Shown: positions 31,415-37,076 of the stretch, piece by piece
Layout of the letters: each line of letters starts with the position of its first letter
How positions within the stretch are numbered: the first letter of the stretch is position 1
Assembly: GCA_016182805.1 (NCBI GenBank)
Contig: JACPFV010000050.1
Coordinates: 1-37,076 of the forward strand
Direction: 5' to 3'
DNA from: Gammaproteobacteria bacterium
Lineage (GTDB): Bacteria > Pseudomonadota > Gammaproteobacteria > Nevskiales > Nevskiaceae
Length of the DNA: 37,076 nucleotides
The notes under the pieces: model-generated
What the model saw: the letters and a program-made list of their open reading frames with translations, nothing else
Told to the model about the DNA's origin: nothing
Database searches by the model: none
Program-made: the position numbers and the translations under genes

Positions 31415-31947
31415 CAATCGTCCAGCGCGCGTTCCAGCTCGCTGGCGCGCTGCTGGGCGACGCGCGCGCCGCCGTTGTCGCCACGCGCCGCACGCGCCTG
31501 CGCGATCAGGCGCCAGTTCTCCACCTCGATGAACGGGTTGCCGCGCGCCAGCGAATTGGACTTCTGCGCCGCGGTCTCGGCCGGCTCCGGGCGGTCGTTT
31601 TCCAGATGCGCGGCGGCCAGCGCCTGCCAGACGAACGGGTTGCGCGGCTCGATGCGCACGGCGCGCTCCAGCACCGCGACCGCCTGCTCCGGACGGCCGC
31701 CGCGGCGCTGGCCGTTGGCCTGGTTGAGCAGCGAGACCACCGCCGGGCCGCTGATCTCCTCCGCGCTGCGCGGAAAGTCGTCGATGTCGGCGTCGCGCGG
31801 CACCGGCGGTGCGATGCCATAGCGGTCGGCGGGCGCCGTGCTGGGCGGGATGATGCCTTCGTCGCGCGGAATCGGCCGCGGTGCGGCGCAGCCGGCCAGA
31901 ATCGATCCGCCCACAGCCAGGGCGCCGGCAAGACGTGACAGTTTCAT
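31414..31947 (-). CDS. TPR lipoprotein downstream of mrcB
   Basis: A 177-residue lipoprotein. The signal peptide ends in a lipobox (GSILAGC, Cys20), followed by a Pro-rich linker and one or two TPR-like helix pairs (PEQAVAVLERAVRIEPRNPFVWQALAAAHLEND and VENWRLIAQARAARGDNGGARVAQQRAS). Similar small TPR lipoproteins next to mrcB exist in other gammaproteobacteria, where outer-membrane lipoproteins such as LpoB activate PBP1b. An activator role for this one is an attractive inference but no sequence link to LpoB is apparent. The start at 31947 overlaps the mrcB stop (ATGA). Confidence 0.8.
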
Positions 31948-34229
31948 CGGCGGAAGATATCGCGAAGCCAGTGCAGAGGCGAGCGTCGCGCGCACGGCGA
32001 GTACTGCGCCGGCGCGTGCTCGCGGACATAGGGAACCATCAGGGCGGCGCGGCAGCCCTCGTCCGCCAGCAGGCCGTTCTGGGGATCGGTCATGACCTCT
32101 TCGACCGCCGGCGGCGGCGATGGATCGATGCTGCGCACCTTGAGGTCGCGCATCAGCGGCGCCCAGATTTGCAGCGCGCCGGCCGCGCCGGTCAACTCCG
32201 CCGGCTGGTTGTCGTCGCGGCCGACCCAGACCACGGCGATGCGGTCGCCGGAGTAGCCGGCGAACCAGCTGTCGCGCAGGTCGTCGGTGGTGCCGGTCTT
32301 GCCGGCCAGGCGCACGCTGGGCGGGACGTAGAAGTACGTCGAGCGCGCGGTGCCGAAGATCGTCACCTGCTCCAGCGCCCAGTTGAGCAGATACACCGAT
32401 TCCTCCGGCAGCGTCTGCTGCACGGAAAGGCCGAAGCGCGACAGCGGCTGCCCTTCCTTGGTCGTCACCTCGCGGATCGCCAGCAGCGGGGTGCGGAAGC
32501 CGGAGGCGGCCACCGTGCCGTAGATCTGCGTCACCTCCATCGGCGACATCGCCAGCGCGCCCAGGAACATCGAGGGCAGCGGCTCGATCTCGCCGGGAAA
32601 GCCGGCCGCGTGCAGCACGTCGCGCACCGCGTCCACGCCTACGTCCAGCCCCAGGTACACGGTCGCCAGGTTGTAGCTTTCGGCCAGCGCGCGGTACAGC
32701 GGCACCTCGCCGTGCGGCTTCTGGTCGTAGTTCTGCGGCGCCCAGGTGGCGCCGTGCGGCAGCTCCAGCTCGATCGGCTCGTCCTGCAGCATGGTGTGCA
32801 GGTTGTAGCGCTCCGGCTGCATCAGCGCCGTGAGATAGACGAAGGGCTTGGCCAGCGAGCCGATGGGGCGGCGCGCGTCGAGCGCGCGGTTGAAGCCGGC
32901 GTAGCGCGCGTCGCGGCCGCCGACCAGCGCCTGCACCTCGCCGCCCTCGATCGAGGCGACGATGCCGGCCGCCTCCAGCGTGCCGGGCTTGAACTTGCGC
33001 GCCGTCTCCAGCCGCGGCAGGCCTTCGACCACGCGCTGCTCCAGCGTCTCCTGCACGCGCGGGTCCAGCGTGGTGAAGATGCGCAGGCCTTCGTGCGTCA
33101 GGTCGGCTTCCTGGTACAGGCCCTTGAGCTGGCGCTTGACCAGGTCCACGAACGCCGGGTATCGCTCCACGCCCTCGCGTGCGCCGGCGACGCCCAGCGG
33201 GCGCGCCGTCGCGGCGCCGCGCTCGGCCGGAGACAAATATCCGGCCTCAGCCAACATGCCCAGCACCAGGTCGCGGCGCTCCTTGGCACGCGCCGGGTGC
33301 TTGCGCGGGTTGTAGTAGGACGGCCCCTTGACCAGCGCGACCAGCAGCGCGACCTCGTGCGGGCGCAGCTCGTCCAGCGGCTTGTTGAAGTAGAACTGCG
33401 CGCCCAGGCCGAAGCCGTGGACGGCGCGCGGGCCGTCCTGGCCGAGGTAGACCTCGTTGAGATAGGCCTCCAGGATCTCGTTCTTGGCGTAATGCGATTC
33501 CAGCAACAAGGCCATGAAGGCTTCGTTGATCTTGCGCCCCCAGGTCCGCTCGCTGTTGAGAAAGAAGTTCTTGACCAGCTGCTGGGTGATGGTGCTGCCG
33601 CCCTGCACCACCCGGCCGGCGAGCAGGTTGGCCACCGCCGCGCGTCCCACCGCCTTGACGTCGATGCCGTGGTGCTCCGCGAAGTGCCGGTCCTCGACCA
33701 GGATCAGGCCGGCGGGCAGCAGCGGCGGCACGTCCTCCAGGCGCACCAGCACGCGGTCCTCGCCCTTGCTGGTGTAGATGCTGCCGATCAGCAGCGGGTC
33801 CATCCGGAACAGGGCGCTGGGCTCGCCGCTGGCGGCGTTGCGGATTTCCGCGACGCGGGTACCGCCGAAGCGCACGGCCATGGGGGTTTCCGCCTGCGGC
33901 CCGTCGCCGAACTGGAAGCGGCGCGAGAGCAGGTCCACCTGCTCGCGCCGCACGACGAAGGTGCCGCTGCCGTCGAGCTGGGGAAGGTTGCGGTAGCCCA
34001 GGCGCACCAGCTCGCGCACGAAGCCGTCGCGCGACAGCTCCAGGCCCGGATACAACTCCAGCGGCGCCGCATAGACCTGCGCCGGCAGCGCCCAGCGCGC
34101 GCCGGCGAAGCGCTGCCGCACCTCGCGGTCCAGGACCACGAGATAGATCGACAGGCCGATGGCGGCGAGGCTCAGCGCGGCGACGACCGCCGCGAGCCAG
34201 AAGCGCCTTGCGGAAGTGGAGCTGGGCAT
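31944..34229 (-). CDS. mrcB: Penicillin-binding protein 1B
   Basis: A 761-residue class-A penicillin-binding protein that polymerises and cross-links peptidoglycan. One membrane anchor (about 11-33) is followed by the UB2H-like region (about 45-110), the glycosyltransferase domain with Glu179 in VEDRHFAEHHGID and GGSTITQQLVKNFFL, and the transpeptidase domain with Ser458-x-x-Lys461 (GSLAKPF), Ser518-x-Asn520 (SYN) and Lys644-Thr-Gly-Thr. All catalytic motifs are intact. Start at 34229 gives a short cytoplasmic tail; a longer reading upstream has no similarity. It is the first gene of a four-gene, overlapping operon to tsaB. Confidence 0.94.
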   Translation of the reverse strand: MPSSTSARRFWLAAVVAALSLAAIGLSIYLVVLDREVRQRFAGARWALPAQVYAAPLELYPGLELSRDGFVRELVRLGYRNLPQLDGSGTFVVRREQVDLLSRRFQFGDGPQAETPMAVRFGGTRVAEIRNAASGEPSALFRMDPLLIGSIYTSKGEDRVLVRLEDVPPLLPAGLILVEDRHFAEHHGIDVKAVGRAAVANLLAGRVVQGGSTITQQLVKNFFLNSERTWGRKINEAFMALLLESHYAKNEILEAYLNEVYLGQDGPRAVHGFGLGAQFYFNKPLDELRPHEVALLVALVKGPSYYNPRKHPARAKERRDLVLGMLAEAGYLSPAERGAATARPLGVAGAREGVERYPAFVDLVKRQLKGLYQEADLTHEGLRIFTTLDPRVQETLEQRVVEGLPRLETARKFKPGTLEAAGIVASIEGGEVQALVGGRDARYAGFNRALDARRPIGSLAKPFVYLTALMQPERYNLHTMLQDEPIELELPHGATWAPQNYDQKPHGEVPLYRALAESYNLATVYLGLDVGVDAVRDVLHAAGFPGEIEPLPSMFLGALAMSPMEVTQIYGTVAASGFRTPLLAIREVTTKEGQPLSRFGLSVQQTLPEESVYLLNWALEQVTIFGTARSTYFYVPPSVRLAGKTGTTDDLRDSWFAGYSGDRIAVVWVGRDDNQPAELTGAAGALQIWAPLMRDLKVRSIDPSPPPAVEEVMTDPQNGLLADEGCRAALMVPYVREHAPAQYSPCARRSPLHWLRDIFRR

Positions 34230-34435
34230 AGGGCGCGCAATGTTACCCTTAACGCGCCCGCCGCGGCGCGGCGCCTTGGTTTTTTCGCCGGTGCGGCGGA
34301 AGACTGCGAGCGAAGAAAGAAGTTCCAGAACCGGGGTGCCATCGCCTAAACTACGCGCCGTCCGGCGGCAGCGATCCGCCAAGAACTCGATTTCCGGCGC
34401 TCGCCGGAATCGGCCCGCATTTCCGGAGAAACGAC

Positions 34436-35062
34436 ATGTTCAGCCGCCTCATGCCGAGGGAGGAACGCTTTTTCGACCTGTTCGCGGAGCACGCGGAGCA
34501 ACTGGTGCTGGGCGCCAGCGAGCTGAAGGCGCTGCTCGGCAACGTCGCCGACCTGCCGAACCGCCAGCGCAACATCTCCACCATCGAGCACACCGCGGAC
34601 AAGATCACGCAGCAGACCATGCAGATGCTGCACCAGACGTTCATCACGCCGCTGGACCGCGACGAGATCCACCAGCTCATCACGCGCATGGACGACATCC
34701 TGGACCTGATGGAGGACGTGTCGCAGTGCATGTTCCTCTACGACATCCACCAGGTCACGGTGGAGGCGGAGCAGCTGGCCGGCATCTGCCTGGAGTGCAC
34801 GCAGCGGGTGAAGGAGGCGGTGAACCAGCTTTCCGACATGGGCAATGCGCGCGCCATCCTCAACAACTGCTCGATCATCGACCGGCTGGAGGGCGACGCC
34901 GACCACGTCATGCGCAGCGCGATGGCCAAGCTGTTCCGCGAAGAGCCGGACACGCGCCAGCTGTTCAAGATGAAGGAAATCTACCAGCTGCTGGAATCGG
35001 TGACGGACCGCTGCCAGGACGTCGCCAACATCATCGAAGGCATCGTGCTGGAAAACGCCTGA
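34436..35062 (+). CDS. DUF47/PhoU-like Pit accessory protein
   Basis: A 208-residue helical protein of the DUF47 family, related to PhoU (TIGR00153). LMPREERFFDLFAEHAEQLV at the start, IEHTADKITQQTMQMLHQTFITPLDRDEIHQLITRMDDILD in the middle, and the repeated E/DxxxD metal-binding helices are characteristic. Family members occur directly upstream of Pit phosphate transporter genes and are thought to control them; that is the order here, with a one-nt overlap. GGAGAA lies before ATG 34436, and a short hairpin (TTCCGGCG / CGCCGGAA, 34392-34409) in the leader just upstream. The upstream region 34230-34435 holds no other gene. Confidence 0.92.
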   Translation: MFSRLMPREERFFDLFAEHAEQLVLGASELKALLGNVADLPNRQRNISTIEHTADKITQQTMQMLHQTFITPLDRDEIHQLITRMDDILDLMEDVSQCMFLYDIHQVTVEAEQLAGICLECTQRVKEAVNQLSDMGNARAILNNCSIIDRLEGDADHVMRSAMAKLFREEPDTRQLFKMKEIYQLLESVTDRCQDVANIIEGIVLENA

Positions 35063-36054
35063 TGAGCATCGAGGTCGTCGTGTTCCTGGTGGTGCTGGCG
35101 CTCCTGTTCGACTTCATGAACGGGTTCCACGACGCCGCCAACTCGATCGCCACCGTCGTCTCGACCGGCGTGCTGAAGCCGCACTGGGCGGTAGCCTGGG
35201 CCGCGGCGTTCAACTTCATCGCCTACTTCGTGTTCCCGCTCAAGGTAGCCGCGACCATCGGCAAGGGCACGATCGACCCGGCCATCGTCGACCACTACGT
35301 GATCTTCGGCGCGCTGGTCGGCGCGATCGCGTGGAACGCCATTACCTGGTGGCACGGCATCCCGTCGTCGTCCTCGCACGCACTGATCGGCGGCCTGGTC
35401 GGCGCCGCGGTCGCCAAGGGCGGGGTCGACACGCTGATCGCCAAGGGCCTGATCAAGATCATCAGCTTCATCGTGATCTCCCCGGTGCTGGGCTTCGTGT
35501 TCGGCTCGCTGCTGATGCTGGCGGTGTCCTGGATCTTCTTCCGCTCGACGCCGCGCCGCGTGGATCGCTGGTTCAGGCGCCTGCAGTTGGTGTCCGCCTC
35601 GCTCTACAGCCTCGGCCATGGCGGCAACGACGCGCAGAAAACCGCCGGCATCATCTGGATGCTGCTGATCGCGGCCGGCCTTTCCACCACCAACGACCCG
35701 GTGCCGTTCTGGGCGGTGCTGTCGTGCTACGTGACCATCGGCCTGGGCACGCTGCTGGGCGGCTGGCGCATCGTGAAGACCATGGGCCAGAAGATCACCG
35801 CACTCAAACCGGTCGGCGGCTTCTGCGCCGAAACCGGCGGCTCGATAACGCTGTTCCTGGCCACCGGCCTGGGCATCCCCGTCTCGACCACGCACACCAT
35901 CACCGGCGCGATCGTCGGCGTCGGCTCGGCGCGCAAGCTGTCGGCCGTGCGCTGGGGCGTGGCCGGCAATATCGTGTGGGCCTGGGTGCTGACCATCCCG
36001 GCCTCGGCGTTCATGTCCGCCGTGGCCTGGTGGCTGGGGCAGAAGCTGCTGTAG
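35062..36054 (+). CDS. pit: Low-affinity inorganic phosphate transporter (Pit)
   Basis: A 330-residue inner-membrane transporter of the PiT family that imports metal-phosphate complexes using protons. The two copies of the family signature are present: FDFMNGFHDAANSIATVVST near the N-terminus and SLGHGGNDAQKTAGIIWM in the second half. WWHGIPSSSSHALIGGLVGAA and GIPVSTTHTITGAIVGVG form the repeated half-motifs. About nine to ten membrane segments. The length is that of the short bacterial Pit form rather than E. coli PitA (499). The stop of the accessory gene overlaps this ATG (TGATG). Confidence 0.93.
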   Translation: MSIEVVVFLVVLALLFDFMNGFHDAANSIATVVSTGVLKPHWAVAWAAAFNFIAYFVFPLKVAATIGKGTIDPAIVDHYVIFGALVGAIAWNAITWWHGIPSSSSHALIGGLVGAAVAKGGVDTLIAKGLIKIISFIVISPVLGFVFGSLLMLAVSWIFFRSTPRRVDRWFRRLQLVSASLYSLGHGGNDAQKTAGIIWMLLIAAGLSTTNDPVPFWAVLSCYVTIGLGTLLGGWRIVKTMGQKITALKPVGGFCAETGGSITLFLATGLGIPVSTTHTITGAIVGVGSARKLSAVRWGVAGNIVWAWVLTIPASAFMSAVAWWLGQKLL

Positions 36055-36057
36055 CGG

Positions 36058-36777
36058 CTACTCGCCGCTTTCGCGCACTTCCCGCTCCATGTCTTCCAGC
36101 GAGATGTGGCGCACGTCCTTGCCCTTGATGAGGTAGATCACGTACTCGGCGATGTTGCGCGCATGGTCGCCGATGCGCTCCAGCGAGCGCACCGACCAGA
36201 TCAGGTCCATCACGCGGCGGATGGTGCGCGGGTCTTCCATCATGAACGTGATGCACTGGCGCAGCAGCGCCTCGTACTCGCGGTCCACGCTGACGTCCTC
36301 GCGCGCGACCGCCAGCGCCGCCTCCGGGTCCATGCGCGCGAAGGCGTCCAGCACGTCGCGCACCATCTGGCCGACGTGACGCGCCATGTGGCCGATCTCG
36401 ACCAGGTTGGCGCTGCGCTCCTGCGTCGCCAGGTCGGCCGCCATGCGCGCGATCTTCTCCGCCTCGTCGCCGATGCGCTCGAGGTCGGTGATGGTCTTGA
36501 TCACCGCCACGATCAGCCGCAGGTCGCTGGCGGTGGGCTGGCGGCGCGCCAGGATGCGGCTGCACTCCTCGTCGATGAACACTTCCAGCTGGTTGATGCG
36601 GTAGTCGTTCCTCGCCACCTGCTCGCCGAGCGCGCCCTCGCCCTCGATCAGCGCGCGCGTCGCGTCGGCGATCTGCTGCTCGACCAGGCCGCCCATCGCC
36701 AGCACTCGCTGGCGGACGTCCTCCAGTTCGGCGTTGAACTGGCTGGAGATGTGCTGCTTGAACGATGTCTTTTCCAT
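36058..36777 (-). CDS. phoU: Phosphate regulator PhoU
   Basis: A 239-residue PhoU, which mediates signalling between the Pst phosphate transporter and the PhoR sensor kinase. Two tandem three-helix units are clear, with the metal-binding pattern E/DxxxD in TITDLERIGDEAEKIARM and RSLERIGDHARNIAEYVI. MEKTSFKQHISSQFNAELEDVRQRVLAMGGLVE is a typical start. It lies downstream of the pstB end (132 bp gap) as in most pst operons, and converges with pit, whose stop is 3 bp away. Confidence 0.94.
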   Translation of the reverse strand: MEKTSFKQHISSQFNAELEDVRQRVLAMGGLVEQQIADATRALIEGEGALGEQVARNDYRINQLEVFIDEECSRILARRQPTASDLRLIVAVIKTITDLERIGDEAEKIARMAADLATQERSANLVEIGHMARHVGQMVRDVLDAFARMDPEAALAVAREDVSVDREYEALLRQCITFMMEDPRTIRRVMDLIWSVRSLERIGDHARNIAEYVIYLIKGKDVRHISLEDMEREVRESGE

Positions 36778-36873
36778 GTCTGCTCTCGAGCTTCAGTGGT
36801 GCCATCCCTGGCGCAACGGTGCGACTCCTGGTAACGCCTGCCCGGCCATCCCTGGCCTGGCGTTCGCCGGCGC

Positions 36874-36896
36874 GCGGAGTGCCGCCGGCACTCCGC
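36874..36896. repeat. Tight inverted repeat between pstB and phoU
   Basis: GCGGAGTGCCG (36874-36884) and CGGCACTCCGC (36886-36896) pair around a single base, so the stem would fold with a 3-nt loop. No T-run follows on the minus strand. It may be a transcript-stabilising or attenuating hairpin between pstB and phoU, or a degraded repeat element; a function is not shown. Confidence 0.5.
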
Positions 36897-36908
36897 AAGC
36901 GCGCCGGC

Positions 36909-37076
36909 TCACCCATACCTACCCGTGATGTAGTCTTCCGTCTGCTTCTTCGCCGGCTTGGTGAACACCTGGTCGGTGTTGCCGAACTCGATCAGGTCGC
37001 CGACGTACATTAAGGCGGTGTAGTCCGATACGCGCGCCGCCTGCTGCATGTTGTGGGTGACGATGACGATGGTGTA
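36909..37076 (-). CDS. pstB: Phosphate ABC transporter ATPase PstB, 3' end
   Basis: The last 55 codons of a gene that continues past the window end. The minus-strand reading is [20 protein letters not shown], then [19 protein letters not shown], and ends [20 protein letters not shown] contains the H-loop His of ABC ATPases, and ITGRYG or ITGRFG is the typical PstB C-terminus. PstB energises high-affinity phosphate uptake by PstSCA. Walker motifs lie outside the window. The order pstB-phoU fits the standard pst operon. Confidence 0.93.
   Translation of the reverse strand, partial: YTIVIVTHNMQQAARVSDYTALMYVGDLIEFGNTDQVFTKPAKKQTEDYITGRYG

Noticed and set aside
31881-34349. Plus-strand frame of 822 codons opposite mrcB
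   Set aside because: Shadow; mrcB on the minus strand has all catalytic motifs.
36874-36896. Rho-independent terminator of pstB
   Set aside because: The stem is strong but has no T-run on the minus strand, and phoU is normally co-transcribed with pstB.

Overview
The window is about 37 kb of GC-rich chromosome from a proteobacterium, most likely a gammaproteobacterium. The evidence is the gene set: SthA-type transhydrogenase, RsmJ, PpnP, a class-A PBP1b-like synthase followed by a yoaA-tsaB overlap, and a TonB2-type locus in the same order as the Vibrio VC1548-VC1543 genes. Very high G+C and the lifestyle genes would suit a Nevskiales, Steroidobacterales or Xanthomonadales-like lineage, but that is a guess. 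No rRNA, tRNA, CRISPR array or intact transposon was seen.

Layout. (1) 1-1820 is an accessory patch of lower G+C: a remnant of an IS91-type transposase, two unrelated REP-like palindromes, a YebC-family gene and a VapBC-type toxin-antitoxin pair with an operator-like tandem repeat. (2) 1953-5043 encodes two secreted lipoproteins, a BNR/Asp-box beta-propeller and a subtilisin-fold protease. (3) 5146-7318 holds a stand-alone CZB zinc-binding protein behind an FNR-type box, a GNAT acetyltransferase, and an ArsR regulator with a SAM methyltransferase and two matching operator candidates. (4) 7443-18751 is the most striking part: 11 co-directional genes behind a second FNR-type box. They encode a diheme cytochrome c lipoprotein, a MauG/CCP-like diheme protein, a right-handed beta-helix protein fused to a cytochrome c domain, a TonB-dependent receptor, and a dedicated energy-transducing set (DUF3450, TtpC-like, ExbB, two ExbDs, TonB, TPR protein). 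The tonB reading frame is broken in this sequence.

(5) 18766-28736 is mostly housekeeping: endonuclease V, DUF4112, an unusual compact ThDP-dependent enzyme without the middle domain and with an altered metal-binding motif, PpnP, an orphan ParA ATPase, SthA, MazG, CoA-type NUDIX, a conserved protein with a basic tail, two overlapping hot-dog thioesterases, an SCP2 protein, RsmJ, a SixA-type phosphatase and a gamma-carbonic anhydrase. (6) 28806-34229 is a tightly overlapping minus-strand operon: mrcB, a TPR lipoprotein, yoaA, tsaB. (7) 34436-37076 is phosphate metabolism: a DUF47/PhoU-like protein plus a Pit transporter, facing phoU and the 3' end of pstB from a pst operon.

Working model for region 4 (inference): an outer-membrane receptor powered by its own Ttp/Exb complex brings in or engages a substrate, and three periplasmic heme proteins oxidise it or carry its electrons, with expression tuned by oxygen or nitrogen oxides through a CRP/FNR-family regulator. 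The substrate cannot be read from the sequence.
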